A stretch of 64,000 bases of DNA from an uncultured Prevotella sp. (GTDB lineage: Bacteria > Bacteroidota > Bacteroidia > Bacteroidales > Bacteroidaceae). How positions within the stretch are numbered: the stretch's first letter is position 1; every line of letters begins with the position of its first letter. Positions 32,411-41,114 of the stretch are shown in pieces. Location of the stretch: assembly GCA_900540375.1 (NCBI GenBank), contig UQFS01000008.1, positions 42,523 through 106,522 of the forward strand. The letters run 5' to 3'. A program made the position numbers and the translations under genes. Under the pieces are notes generated by a model. That model did not search any database and had not been told where the DNA came from. It worked only from the letters and a program-made list of their open reading frames with translations.

Positions 32411-32412
32411 GA

Positions 32413-32670
32413 TTACTTAGCTTTTTCTACGATTTGTACTAATCTCCATCTCTTAGTCTTAGAGAGTGGACGAGTCTCCATGATCTGAACAGAGTCGCCT
32501 ACATGAGCCTCGTTGTTCTCGTCATGAGCGTGGTATTTTTTAGTCTTCTGGACAAACTTACCATAAATAGGGTGCATCTCCTTGAACTTAGCAGCCACGA
32601 CGATGGTCTTATCCATCTTGTCGCTGATCACAACACCCTGTCTTACCTTTCTTAAATTTCTCTTTTCCAT
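32413..32670 (-). CDS. rpsQ: 30S ribosomal protein S17
   Basis: An 85-residue OB-fold protein: RQGVVISDKMDKTIVVAAKF, H-P-I-Y-G-K-F-V-Q-K-T-K-K-Y, and G-D-S-V-Q-I-M-E-T-R-P-L-S-K-T-K-R-W. A primary 16S binder. It lies 11 nt after rpmC and 2 nt before rplN. Confidence 0.98.
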   Translation of the reverse strand: MEKRNLRKVRQGVVISDKMDKTIVVAAKFKEMHPIYGKFVQKTKKYHAHDENNEAHVGDSVQIMETRPLSKTKRWRLVQIVEKAK

Positions 32671-32681
32671 CTGTCCGTGAA

Positions 32682-32876
32682 TTATTTATTAAGTTCTCTC
32701 TGGCGGAGCACGGTCTTCATCCGTGCGATGTCGCGACGCGTAGCCTTAATCGTGGATGGATTCTCGAGCGGAGTGACCTGATGGTTGAGCTTCATCTGAT
32801 TCAAAGCTGCCTCTGTCTGCTCCAGCTTCTCGCGCAGGTCCTTGTCGGCGAGTTCTGTAATTTCTTTAATCTTCAT
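32682..32876 (-). CDS. rpmC: 50S ribosomal protein L29
   Basis: A 64-residue helical-hairpin protein: MKIKEITELADKDLREKLEQ, with the L-E-N-P-S-T-I-K-A-T-R-R-D-I-A-R signature. It lies at the polypeptide exit tunnel and helps dock SRP/trigger factor in other bacteria. Two nucleotides after rplP. Confidence 0.97.
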   Translation of the reverse strand: MKIKEITELADKDLREKLEQTEAALNQMKLNHQVTPLENPSTIKATRRDIARMKTVLRQRELNK

Positions 32877-32878
32877 AA

Positions 32879-33307
32879 TTAAGCGTTTTTATCAAAATCG
32901 CGTCTGATGACGAACTTAGTCTTGACTGGGAGTTTCTGAGCGGCCAGGCGCAGTGCCTCTTTGGCGACTGCCAGACTCACGCCCTCTACCTCGAAGAGGA
33001 TACGTCCCGGAGTTACGGGAGCTACCCATCCAGCAGGATCACCCTTACCTTTACCCATACGCACATCAGCAGGCTTGCGAGTGATAGGTTTGTCAGGGAA
33101 GATACGGATCCACACCTGACCTTCACGATTCATATAACGGTTGACAGCTACACGGGCTGCCTCAATCTGACGGCTGTCGAGCCATTTAGCCTCAAGTGTC
33201 TTGATGCCGAAGGTTCCGAAAGCCAGCTCAGTACCTCTGTGAGCGTTGCCTTTGTTGCCGCGCCCGTCTTGAGGTCTTCTATATTTTACTCTTTTTGGCT
33301 GTAACAT
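32879..33307 (-). CDS. rplP: 50S ribosomal protein L16
   Basis: A 142-residue protein: M-L-Q-P-K-R-V-K-Y-R-R-P-Q, with R-I-F-P-D-K-P-I-T-R-K-P-A-D-V-R-M-G-K-G-K-G and A-G-W-V-A-P-V-T-P-G-R-I-L-F-E. It organises the 23S A-site region. 14 nt after rpsC. Confidence 0.98.
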   Translation of the reverse strand: MLQPKRVKYRRPQDGRGNKGNAHRGTELAFGTFGIKTLEAKWLDSRQIEAARVAVNRYMNREGQVWIRIFPDKPITRKPADVRMGKGKGDPAGWVAPVTPGRILFEVEGVSLAVAKEALRLAAQKLPVKTKFVIRRDFDKNA

Positions 33308-33321
33308 TGTAGCTTCTACTT

Positions 33322-34047
33322 TTAGCGGTTATTGTTTCTTCTACGGCCACCACGGTTCTGACGGCCGCCGTTACGTCCGCGCTCGTTCTTCTCCTGAGAG
33401 AAGTTGGGGGCGAGCTCACGCTTGCCATACACCTCACCGCGGCAGATCCATACCTTGATGCCTAACAGGCCGACCTTTGTGAGGGCCTCTGTCTGGCAGT
33501 AGTCGATGTCGGCACGGAATGTATGCAGAGGAGTACGTCCTTCTTTGTACATCTCCTTACGAGACATCTCAGCACCGTTCAGACGGCCGGAGATCTGGAT
33601 CTTGATACCCTCAGCACCAGCACGCATTGTGTTCTGAACAGCCATCTTGATAGCACGACGGTAAGCCATCAGATGCTCGATCTGGCTGGCAATGTTCTGA
33701 CCGACGATGTTTGCATCAAGCTCAGGCTTCTTCACCTCGAAGATGTTGATCTGGATGTCTTTCTTGAAGAGGTTCTTCAACTCCTCTTTGAGTTTGTCGA
33801 CATCAGCGCCACCTTTACCAATGACGATACCCGGACGAGCAGTACAAATAGTGATGGTAACCAGCTTCAAAGTACGCTCGATGACGATGCGCGAAACGCT
33901 GGCTTTCTCCAGACGCTTGTTAAGGTACTGACGGATCTTTTTGTCCTCAACGAGGTTGTCACCGAAGTCCTTGCCACCGAACCAATTTGAGTCCCAACCA
34001 CGGATAATACCCAGACGGTTGCTTATTGGATTTACTTTCTGTCCCAT
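33322..34047 (-). CDS. rpsC: 30S ribosomal protein S3
   Basis: A 241-residue protein: MGQKVNPISNRLGIIRGWDS, KH domain with V-I-G-K-G-G-A-D-V-D, and the C-terminal S3 domain (M-R-A-G-A-E-G-I-K-I-Q-I-S-G-R-L-N-G-A-E). It ends in an arginine/asparagine/glycine-rich tail typical of Bacteroidetes. It lines the mRNA entry tunnel. 8 nt after rplV. Confidence 0.98.
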   Translation of the reverse strand: MGQKVNPISNRLGIIRGWDSNWFGGKDFGDNLVEDKKIRQYLNKRLEKASVSRIVIERTLKLVTITICTARPGIVIGKGGADVDKLKEELKNLFKKDIQINIFEVKKPELDANIVGQNIASQIEHLMAYRRAIKMAVQNTMRAGAEGIKIQISGRLNGAEMSRKEMYKEGRTPLHTFRADIDYCQTEALTKVGLLGIKVWICRGEVYGKRELAPNFSQEKNERGRNGGRQNRGGRRRNNNR

Positions 34048-34055
34048 TCTATTTA

Positions 34056-34460
34056 TTATTTTTCGTCATTAGTTTTGGCATCAACAAAGAGAGTGACGTG
34101 GTTGCTACGCTTACGGATGCGATAGCCACGACCCTGCGGTGCCGGTCTCATACGTTTCATGGTCACGCCTTCATCAACGAAGACCTTGCTGACATACAGC
34201 TCACCATCTTCGGCCTTACGGTCGTTTTTGGTTTCCCAGTTGGCAATAGCCGAGCGAAGCAGTTTTTCGATGTCAGCAGCAGCATGCTTGTTGGAGAACT
34301 TCAGGATACCAAGTGCGCGGTTGACCTCCATGCCACGGATCATGTCTACTACGTAACGCATCTTCCGTGGAGAAGAAGGCACACCCTTGAGCTTGGCGAA
34401 GTACATGTTCTTGCGGGCCTCTTTCATTTTCTCGGCCGCGATATGTTTTCTTGCTCCCAT
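34056..34460 (-). CDS. rplV: 50S ribosomal protein L22
   Basis: A 134-residue protein with S-P-R-K-M-R-Y-V-V-D-M-I-R-G near the start and the exit-tunnel hairpin K-V-F-V-D-E-G-V-T-M-K-R-M-R-P-A-P-Q-G-R-G. The loop keeps the M-K-R sequence (a site of macrolide-resistance changes in other bacteria). 33 nt after rpsS. Confidence 0.97.
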   Translation of the reverse strand: MGARKHIAAEKMKEARKNMYFAKLKGVPSSPRKMRYVVDMIRGMEVNRALGILKFSNKHAAADIEKLLRSAIANWETKNDRKAEDGELYVSKVFVDEGVTMKRMRPAPQGRGYRIRKRSNHVTLFVDAKTNDEK

Positions 34461-34493
34461 TATTGTTTACTCATTTTAAATGGTTTGCCCTGA

Positions 34494-34763
34494 TTACTTC
34501 TTGTTGTTGCCAGAGTGGCCGCCGAAGCGACGTGTCATAGCGAACTCACCGAGCTTATGTCCAACCATGTTCTCAGTGATGTAGACAGGGATAAATTTAT
34601 TACCGTTGTGGACAGCAACAGTGTGACCCACGAAATCGGGTGAAATCATGGATGCTCTGGCCCAAGTCTTAACGACGCTCTTCTTGCCACTCTCGTTCAT
34701 AGCGAGAATTTTCTTCTCGAGGGCAACGTTGATATAAGGACCTTTTTTAAGTGAACGACTCAT
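34494..34763 (-). CDS. rpsS: 30S ribosomal protein S19
   Basis: An 89-residue protein: MSRSLKKGPYINVALEKKIL, then the family signature I-T-E-N-M-V-G-H-K-L-G-E-F-A-M-T-R-R-F. It lies in the 30S head near the A-site finger. 21 nt after rplB. Confidence 0.98.
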   Translation of the reverse strand: MSRSLKKGPYINVALEKKILAMNESGKKSVVKTWARASMISPDFVGHTVAVHNGNKFIPVYITENMVGHKLGEFAMTRRFGGHSGNNKK

Positions 34764-34784
34764 AATTTGCTCTAATTAACTTGA

Positions 34785-35612
34785 TTACTTCTTGTTAGCT
34801 CTTTCGATAATGTACTTGTTCGAGAGCTTCTTAGGTGCACGAGTCTTGAGACCCTTAGCATACAAGCCCTTGCGAGAGCGTGGATGACCACCAGACTGAC
34901 GTCCTTCGCCACCACCCATCGGGTGATCGACAGGGTTCATCACGACACCACGGTTGTGAGGACGACGTCCGAGCCAACGAGAGCGACCGGCCTTACCGGA
35001 CTGCTCAAGAGCGTGGTCAGAGTTACCGACACTACCTACAGTGGCCTTGCAAGCGGAGAGGATCAGACGAGTCTCTCCGGAAGGAAGCTTGATGACACAG
35101 TAGTTGCCATCACGAGAAGTTAACTGAGCAAAGTTACCAGCCGAACGAACCAGGCGCGCACCCTGTCCCGGACGCAACTCGATGTTGTGGATCACGGTAC
35201 CGACAGGAATGTTAGCCAGTGGGAGAGCATTACCGATCTCAGGAGCTGCCTCAGCACCAGACATCAGCTTGTCACCGACCTTGAGTCCGTTAGGAGCAAT
35301 GATGTAACGTTTTTCACCATCTGCGTAGAACAGAAGAGCAATACGAGCCGATCTGTTAGGATCGTACTCGATTGTCTTTACTACAGCAGGAACACCATCT
35401 TTCTCTCGCTTGAAGTCGATCAGACGATACTTCTTCTTATGACCACCGCCGATGTAGCGCATGGTCATCTTACCGGTGTTGTTTCGACCACCGGTAGAAC
35501 GCTTACCGTAAACGAGAGACTTCTCTGGCACGGATGCAGTAATCTCCTCGAACGTGCCAATAACCTTGTGTCTTGTACCCGGAGTTACCGGGCTGAATTT
35601 ACGTACTGCCAT
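34785..35612 (-). CDS. rplB: 50S ribosomal protein L2
   Basis: A 275-residue protein with the OB and SH3-like RNA-binding domains and the conserved loop R-G-V-V-M-N-P-V-D-H-P-M-G-G-G-E-G, whose histidine reaches toward the peptidyl-transferase region. Three nucleotides after rplW. Confidence 0.98.
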   Translation of the reverse strand: MAVRKFSPVTPGTRHKVIGTFEEITASVPEKSLVYGKRSTGGRNNTGKMTMRYIGGGHKKKYRLIDFKREKDGVPAVVKTIEYDPNRSARIALLFYADGEKRYIIAPNGLKVGDKLMSGAEAAPEIGNALPLANIPVGTVIHNIELRPGQGARLVRSAGNFAQLTSRDGNYCVIKLPSGETRLILSACKATVGSVGNSDHALEQSGKAGRSRWLGRRPHNRGVVMNPVDHPMGGGEGRQSGGHPRSRKGLYAKGLKTRAPKKLSNKYIIERANKK

Positions 35613-35615
35613 TTT

Positions 35616-35912
35616 TTATTTTATATTGCTGTAAAAATCGATGGCCTCACCATCCTTCAGGGTGACGATAGCCTTCTTGAATGCGTTCTTCTGACCGCGG
35701 ATCAAGCCAGCCTTGGTGTAGCGGCTGGAGCGCTTGCCAGCGTAGCGCATTGTGTTCACATCCTCTACTGTAACATGATACAGACTCTCGACCTCTTTCT
35801 TGATTTGGAGTTTATTAGCCTCTGGGCGAACGACGAAACCGTAGCGGTTTGCGCGTTTGTCTGTAATGTTATTCATCTTCTCTGTGACCAGGGGTTTGAT
35901 GATATATGCCAT
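35616..35912 (-). CDS. rplW: 50S ribosomal protein L23
   Basis: A 98-residue protein: M-A-Y-I-I-K-P-L-V-T-E-K-M, with R-Y-G-F-V-V-R-P-E-A-N-K-L-Q-I-K. It forms the trigger-factor/SRP docking site at the exit tunnel. 21 nt after rplD. Confidence 0.97.
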   Translation of the reverse strand: MAYIIKPLVTEKMNNITDKRANRYGFVVRPEANKLQIKKEVESLYHVTVEDVNTMRYAGKRSSRYTKAGLIRGQKNAFKKAIVTLKDGEAIDFYSNIK

Positions 35913-35933
35913 AATACTTTGTCTCCTAAATTA

Positions 35934-36563
35934 TTACTTATCCAAGATGTTGTCGATAGTCTTCAAAGAGCTTTCTGCGACGACGAGCACATCAGCGTTC
36001 AAAACTTTGTACGTATTGAGCTGATCAGCAGACATCACTTCAGCCTTTTCGATGTTACGAGCGGACAAATATACGTTTTTATTTATACCTGGCAAAACTA
36101 CAAGTGTTTTCTTGCCGTCAACTTTAAGATTTTTAGTGATATTTACAAAATCTTTAGTCTTAGGCGCCTCAAGATTGAAATCTTCCACCACGATGATGGC
36201 GTTCTCCTGAGCCTTGTAAGACAGAGCAGACTTACGAGCAAGAACTTTTACTTTCTTGTTGAGCTTAAAACCATAGTCACGGGGCTGAGGACCGAAAACG
36301 CGGCCACCACCCTTGAGCAGCGGTGAGTTGATGTCACCACGACGTGCGCCGCCGCCGCCTTTCTGGCGTCCGAGCTTGCGGGTAGAACCGGCGTGCTCGC
36401 TTCTCTCCTTAGCCTTGGCAGTGCCCTGGCGCTGGTTAGCGAGATACTGCTTCACATCGAGGTAGATGACATGATCGTTAGGCTCAATGCCAAAGATGGC
36501 GTCGTTCAGGGCCACCTTGCGTCCGGTCTCCTGACCGTTGATATTCAAAACACTAACTTCCAT
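35934..36563 (-). CDS. rplD: 50S ribosomal protein L4
   Basis: A 209-residue protein. The tunnel loop reads R-S-E-H-A-G-S-T-R-K-L-G-R-Q-K-G-G-G-G-A-R, then G-G-R-V-F-G-P-Q-P-R-D-Y. L4 autoregulates the S10 operon in E. coli; whether it does so here is unknown. Its ATG overlaps the rplC stop by one base, so translation is probably coupled. Confidence 0.97.
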   Translation of the reverse strand: MEVSVLNINGQETGRKVALNDAIFGIEPNDHVIYLDVKQYLANQRQGTAKAKERSEHAGSTRKLGRQKGGGGARRGDINSPLLKGGGRVFGPQPRDYGFKLNKKVKVLARKSALSYKAQENAIIVVEDFNLEAPKTKDFVNITKNLKVDGKKTLVVLPGINKNVYLSARNIEKAEVMSADQLNTYKVLNADVLVVAESSLKTIDNILDK

Positions 36564-37177
36564 TACTTCTCAATTAAAACTGTTGAACCATTGCAACCGG
36601 CGAAAGAACCCTTCACGATGATGAGGTTCTGCTCCGGAATCACCTTTAATACACGGAGGTTCTGAGTGGTAACACGATCGCCTCCCATCTGGCCGCCCAT
36701 GCGCATGCCTTTGAAGACCTTTGCAGGGTAAGAGCAGGCACCGATAGATCCCGGCTTGCGGGCGCGGTCATCCTGACCGTGAGTGCTCTGACCGACACCG
36801 CCGAATCCATGACGCTTCACGACACCCTGAAAACCTTTACCCTTGGATGTGCCAATGACGTCAACGAACTTAGCGTCTTTGAACAGCTCAACTGTAATGG
36901 TGTCACCGAGGTTATACTCCTCGTCGAACTTGAACTCGGCCAAGTGCTTCTTTGGTGTTGTACCGGCTTTCTTGAAGATACCTGCCATAGGCTTGTTGGT
37001 TCTCTTCTCCTTAGCCTCAGCGTAACCGAGCTGATAGGCTTTGTAACCGTCCTTTTCAACGGTTTTGACCTGGGTAACAACACAAGGACCAGCTTCGATA
37101 ACAGTGCACGGTGTGTTCTTACCGTCGGCACTGAACACGGATGTCATTCCGATTTTTCTTCCAATTAATCCTGGCAT
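36563..37177 (-). CDS. rplC: 50S ribosomal protein L3
   Basis: A 204-residue protein: M-P-G-L-I-G-R-K-I-G-M-T-S-V-F, with G-T-S-K-G-K-G-F-Q-G-V-V-K-R-H-G-F and the central loop G-Q-M-G-G-D-R-V-T-T-Q-N. It helps start 23S assembly and reaches the peptidyl-transferase centre. 61 nt after rpsJ; overlaps rplD by one base. Confidence 0.98.
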   Translation of the reverse strand: MPGLIGRKIGMTSVFSADGKNTPCTVIEAGPCVVTQVKTVEKDGYKAYQLGYAEAKEKRTNKPMAGIFKKAGTTPKKHLAEFKFDEEYNLGDTITVELFKDAKFVDVIGTSKGKGFQGVVKRHGFGGVGQSTHGQDDRARKPGSIGACSYPAKVFKGMRMGGQMGGDRVTTQNLRVLKVIPEQNLIIVKGSFAGCNGSTVLIEK

Positions 37178-37238
37178 TTCAATAAATGTTTTGTGTTAAC
37201 GTAAATGATAAAATTCTTCTTGAACATACTGCAAGGTA

Positions 37239-37544
37239 TTAGACCTTGATTTCCACTTCCACACCAGAGGGCAACTCAAGCTTCATCAGTGCGTCGACGG
37301 TCTTGCCTGTGGCACTGTAGATGTCGATGAGACGCTTGTAATCTGACAACTGGAACTGCTCGCGGCTCTTCTTGTTGACGAAGGTAGAGCGGTTCACTGT
37401 GAAGATACGCTTGTGGGTTGGCAATGGAATAGGACCGCTAACGATAGCGTCCGTGGCCTTGACAGCCTTGACAATCTGCTCAGCTGATTTGTCGACCAAC
37501 TGATGGTCGTAGCTCTTCAGCTTGATACGAATTTTCTGACTCAT
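37239..37544 (-). CDS. rpsJ: 30S ribosomal protein S10 (NusE)
   Basis: A 101-residue protein: I-R-I-K-L-K-S-Y-D-H-Q-L-V-D-K-S, then G-P-I-P-L-P-T-H-K-R-I-F-T-V. Also the NusE partner of NusB in antitermination. A 94-nt spacer with a strong hairpin (37588-37627) separates it from fusA. Confidence 0.98.
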   Translation of the reverse strand: MSQKIRIKLKSYDHQLVDKSAEQIVKAVKATDAIVSGPIPLPTHKRIFTVNRSTFVNKKSREQFQLSDYKRLIDIYSATGKTVDALMKLELPSGVEVEIKV

Positions 37545-37587
37545 GTCTGTAATTTAATGATTATATATAATAATGTGTAAGATTGAG

Positions 37588-37627
37588 GAGGTATGCCGCC
37601 TAAGAGTCATTCGCTAGGCGGCACCTC
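37588..37627 (-). promoter_or_regulatory. intercistronic hairpin between fusA and rpsJ
   Basis: Arms GAGGT (37588-37592) and GCCGCCTA (37595-37602) pair with TAGGCGGC (37615-37622) and ACCTC (37623-37627), a 13-bp stem with a 2-nt bulge and a 12-nt loop. On the minus strand no U tract follows, so it is more likely a processing, attenuation or protein-binding site than a terminator. Confidence 0.5.
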
Positions 37628-37638
37628 TCTCAAAATCG

Positions 37639-39744
37639 TTATTTCTTGAGTTCCTCAAGTACCTGCTCAGCCAGTGACTGAGACAGAGGAGCGTGGTGAT
37701 CATACTCCATGGTGCTGGTAGCGCGGCCGGAAGTGATGGTACGCAGAGCGGTCACATAACCGAACATCTCTGCCAGTGGCACCATAGCCTTCACGATGCG
37801 CGCACCGCTACGAGCTTCTTCCATGCCCTGAACCATACCACGGCGCTTGTTCAAGTCACCGATGACATCACCCATGTTCTCCTCCGGAGTGACAACCTCT
37901 ACCTTCATGATAGGCTCCATGAGCACAGGACCTGCTTTCTGGCAGCAGTTCTTGAAGGCAGCGTGAGCAGCGAGCTCGAAGGAGATCTGGTCGGAGTCCA
38001 CAGGGTGGAAGCTACCGTCGGTAAGCACAACCTTGAGATCTGTCATTGGGAAGCCACCGAGCACACCATTCTTCATAGAGTCCTTGAAACCCTTCTGTAC
38101 AGATGGGATGAACTCCTTAGGAATGTTACCGCCCTTGACCTCGTTGACAAACTGCAGATCGTCCTCCTTGTAGTCAGGATCCTTGGGTCCTACAGTGACG
38201 ATGATATCACCGAACTTACCGCGACCACCGCTCTGCTTCTTGTAGACCTCACGCCAGTTCTCAACGGTCTTGGTGATAGCCTCTTTGTAGTTCACACGAG
38301 GCTTACCCTGGTTACATTCAACCTTGAACTCACGCTTCAGACGGTCGATGATGATATCGAGGTGAAGCTCACCCATACCAGAGATAATGGTCTGACCACT
38401 CTGCTCGTCGGTATGTACGGTGAAGGTCGGGTCTTCCTCAGCCAGCTTAGCAAGACCGGTGTCCATCTTGGCCATATCAGCCTGGCTCTTCGGCTCGACA
38501 GCGATAGAGATCACAGTGTCAGGGAAGGTCATGGACTCGAGCACGATAGGATGGTTCTCATCGCAGAGCGTATCACCTGTGCGGATATCCTTGAAACCTA
38601 CGCCTGCGCCAATGTCACCAGCGTCGATAGAGTCCATAGGAATCTCCTGGTGAGAGTTCATCTGGAACAGACGGCTGATGCGCTCCTTCTTGCCGGAACG
38701 TGGATTGTAGACATAAGAACCAGCCACCACCTTACCGGAATATACGCGGAAGTAAACCAAACGGCCCATGAACGGGTCTGTAGCGATCTTGAATGCCAGA
38801 GCGGCAGTAGGCTCAGACTCCAAGGGCTTGCGGTCCTCTTCATCACCAGTCTCAGGGTTGGTACCCACGATAGCAGGTGTATCCTCAGGAGAGGGCAGGA
38901 AAGCGCAAGTATAGTCGAGCAGCGGCTGGACACCCTTGTTCTTGTAAGAAGAACCAAGCAGCATCGGGCAGCACTCCATGGCAACGCAACCCTTGCGGAC
39001 AGCAGCGATGATCTCATCCTCAGTGATGGTCGAAGGATCGTCCATATATTTCTCCATCAGAGCATCGTCGAAGTCGGCAGCACCCTCAAGGAGCTTGTCG
39101 CGCCACTCCTCAGCCTCATCTTTGAGGTCTGCAGGAATCTCGTCTACCTCATACTCAGCGCCCATGGTCTCATCGTGCCACAGGATAGCCTTCATCTTGA
39201 TCAGGTCAACGACACCCTTGAAGTTCTCCTCTGCACCGATAGGAATCTGGATAACGATAGGGTTAGCGCCCAGGATATCCTTCATCTGCTGCACAGTCTC
39301 GAAGAAGTCAGCGCCGGAGCGGTCCATCTTGTTGACATAGCCGATACGGGGAACATTGTATTTATCAGCCTGACGCCACACCGTCTCGCTCTGAGGCTGC
39401 ACACCGTCAGCAGCGGAATAAGTAGCGATGGCACCATCCAACACACGCAGCGAACGCTCAACCTCAGCGGTGAAGTCAACGTGTCCCGGAGTATCAATCA
39501 AGTTGATCTTGTAGGTCTTGTCATTCCAAGTCCACTGGCAAGTAGTTGCAGCGGAAGTAATGGTGATACCACGCTCCTGCTCCTGTGCCATCCAGTCCAT
39601 TGTGGCAGCGCCGTCATGCACCTCACCAATCTTATGGGTCTTTCCGGTGTAGAAGAGGATACGCTCCGAGGTAGTTGTCTTACCTGCATCGATATGCGCC
39701 ATGATACCGATGTTACGCGTCAAATGTAAATCGCGATTAGCCAT
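37639..39744 (-). CDS. fusA: elongation factor G
   Basis: A 701-residue translational GTPase driving translocation. The P-loop is A-H-I-D-A-G-K-T-T (about 16-24), switch II D-T-P-G-H-V-D-F, and N-K-M-D-R-S-G-A. Domains II-V follow at normal length, with a C-terminal Y-V-T-A-L-R-T-I-T-S-G-R-A. It lies 32 nt after rpsG in the str operon. Confidence 0.98.
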   Translation of the reverse strand: MANRDLHLTRNIGIMAHIDAGKTTTSERILFYTGKTHKIGEVHDGAATMDWMAQEQERGITITSAATTCQWTWNDKTYKINLIDTPGHVDFTAEVERSLRVLDGAIATYSAADGVQPQSETVWRQADKYNVPRIGYVNKMDRSGADFFETVQQMKDILGANPIVIQIPIGAEENFKGVVDLIKMKAILWHDETMGAEYEVDEIPADLKDEAEEWRDKLLEGAADFDDALMEKYMDDPSTITEDEIIAAVRKGCVAMECCPMLLGSSYKNKGVQPLLDYTCAFLPSPEDTPAIVGTNPETGDEEDRKPLESEPTAALAFKIATDPFMGRLVYFRVYSGKVVAGSYVYNPRSGKKERISRLFQMNSHQEIPMDSIDAGDIGAGVGFKDIRTGDTLCDENHPIVLESMTFPDTVISIAVEPKSQADMAKMDTGLAKLAEEDPTFTVHTDEQSGQTIISGMGELHLDIIIDRLKREFKVECNQGKPRVNYKEAITKTVENWREVYKKQSGGRGKFGDIIVTVGPKDPDYKEDDLQFVNEVKGGNIPKEFIPSVQKGFKDSMKNGVLGGFPMTDLKVVLTDGSFHPVDSDQISFELAAHAAFKNCCQKAGPVLMEPIMKVEVVTPEENMGDVIGDLNKRRGMVQGMEEARSGARIVKAMVPLAEMFGYVTALRTITSGRATSTMEYDHHAPLSQSLAEQVLEELKK

Positions 39745-39776
39745 TTTCTTTTAAACCTTAAAGTATGTGTTGAAAC

Positions 39777-40253
39777 TTAGAATCTGAAGTGTGCGAAAGC
39801 ACGGTTAGCCTCAGCCATACGGTGCATGTCTTCCTTACGCTTGAATGCGCCACCCTGGTTGTTGAAGGCGTCAATGATCTCAGCAGCGAGCTTGTCAGCC
39901 ATGCTCTTGCCGCCGCGCTTGCGTGCGAAGGCGATCATGTTCTTCATAGCCACGCTGACCTTACGGTCGGGACGGATTTCTGTAGGCACCTGGAAAGTAG
40001 CACCACCGATACGGCGGCTCTTGACCTCCACCTGCGGAGTGATGTTGTCGAGGGCAGTCTTCCAAATCTCCAGAGGAGCCTTCTCCTCTTTGGCCATCTT
40101 GTCCTTGACGATGTCAAGTGCTTTGTAGAGAATCTCGAAGGAAGTACTCTTCTTACCGTCATACATCAAGTGGTTGACGAACTTAGATACTTTCTGATCA
40201 TTGAACACGGGATCGGGAAGGATCACGCGCTTCTTTGGTTTTGCTTTTCTCAT
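39777..40253 (-). CDS. rpsG: 30S ribosomal protein S7
   Basis: A 158-residue protein: PDPVFNDQKVSKFVNHLMYD, with I-T-P-Q-V-E-V-K-S-R-R-I-G-G-A-T-F-Q-V-P. S7 nucleates the 3' domain of 16S rRNA. A 190-nt spacer with a long hairpin (40392-40429) separates it from rpsL, where E. coli has the S7 autoregulatory site. Confidence 0.98.
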   Translation of the reverse strand: MRKAKPKKRVILPDPVFNDQKVSKFVNHLMYDGKKSTSFEILYKALDIVKDKMAKEEKAPLEIWKTALDNITPQVEVKSRRIGGATFQVPTEIRPDRKVSVAMKNMIAFARKRGGKSMADKLAAEIIDAFNNQGGAFKRKEDMHRMAEANRAFAHFRF

Positions 40254-40391
40254 TGTCTAAATTAAAATATTCATTCTGCATGGGGCTGTCATAAATGATC
40301 TTCAACGCCCACACCTGGGCATTTACTCAACCTGTTTTAACTTCTCCAGCAAAACTGATTAAAAAAGTGGATTTTTGCTTGAATAGGCTTT

Positions 40392-40429
40392 GAGCCCTGG
40401 CCGGAGAGAACTCTCTCGGCCCCCGGCTC
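40392..40429 (-). promoter_or_regulatory. long hairpin in the rpsL-rpsG spacer
   Basis: Read on the minus strand, GAGCC pairs with GGCTC at the base, and GGCCG-A-GAGAG pairs with CTCTC-CGGCC around a TT turn, giving about 15 base pairs with one bulged A and a small internal loop. No T run follows directly. Its place matches that of the S7 autoregulatory site in the E. coli str operon, though the sequence is unrelated. Confidence 0.5.
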
Positions 40430-40443
40430 TTAGCGTTGATTCT

Positions 40444-40824
40444 TTACTTCTTTGCCTTTGGACGCTTAGCTCCGTACTTAGAGCGGCGCTGTGTGCGGTT
40501 GGCAACACCGGCGGTATCCAAAGTACCACGAACGATGTGATAACGTACACCAGGAAGATCCTTCACACGACCACCGCGCACCAGCACGATAGAGTGCTCC
40601 TGAAGGTTGTGACCCTCTCCGGGGATGTAGGAGTTGACTTCCTTCTGATTGGTCAAACGAACACGGGCAACCTTACGCATTGCCGAATTAGGCTTTTTAG
40701 GAGTCGTGGTGTAGACACGGACGCAAACGCCACGGCGCTGAGGACATCCGTCCAAAGCCGGCGACTTGCTCTTGTCTGCCAGTACTCTTCTGCCTTTACG
40801 TACTAATTGTTGAATAGTAGGCAT
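40444..40824 (-). CDS. rpsL: 30S ribosomal protein S12
   Basis: A 126-residue decoding-centre protein: MPTIQQLVRKGRRVLADKSK, then T-T-T-P-K-K-P-N-S-A-M-R-K and P-G-E-G-H-N-L-Q-E-H-S-I-V-L-V-R-G-G-R-V-K-D-L-P-G-V-R. The lysines altered in streptomycin-resistant strains elsewhere are both lysine here, so the sequence looks wild-type. First gene of the str block, about 100 nt after the promoter at 40933-40941. Confidence 0.98.
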   Translation of the reverse strand: MPTIQQLVRKGRRVLADKSKSPALDGCPQRRGVCVRVYTTTPKKPNSAMRKVARVRLTNQKEVNSYIPGEGHNLQEHSIVLVRGGRVKDLPGVRYHIVRGTLDTAGVANRTQRRSKYGAKRPKAKK

Positions 40825-40932
40825 AATTTTACTTTTTAATTTATATATTTATTTTCTTCTAAATCAACGCATTACCGGATTAGTGTATACCGAGGATATT
40901 ACAACACGAATACAATTAACCCGTTACGGGGT

Positions 40933-40941
40933 GCAAAGGTA
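40933..40941 (-). promoter_or_regulatory. -7 promoter element TACCTTTGC of the str/S10 operon
   Basis: Minus-strand TACCTTTGC is a perfect TAnnTTTGC match, with a predicted start near 40926 and a leader of about 100 nt before rpsL. This promoter probably serves rpsL, rpsG, fusA and the S10/spc genes downstream. Confidence 0.65.
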
Positions 40942-41060
40942 CAAATAAAGCGTCAAACTACCTAATATATATAAAACAAAAAGCGATAGTAAAAACAAAT
41001 TTAAGATTATTTAATAACATCTGATGGCGCATTAGACTCTACAATAATACCATCAGAAAC

Positions 41061-41093
41061 AAAAAAAAACTCTCCCCGATTTCTCGAGGAGAG
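41061..41093 (-). terminator. terminator of the DUF3467 gene
   Basis: Arms CTCTCC (41070-41075) and GGAGAG (41088-41093) form a hairpin. On the minus strand it is followed by nine to ten T residues (A tract at 41061-41069). It separates DUF3467 transcription from rpsL. Confidence 0.75.
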
Positions 41094-41114
41094 GCGCTAG
41101 CCGACGGCTAAATA

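Noticed and set aside
37693..39729. A 678-codon open frame on the plus strand opposite fusA
   Set aside because: It is the antisense shadow of EF-G: no recognisable domains, no promoter, and composition forced by the opposite-strand codons.
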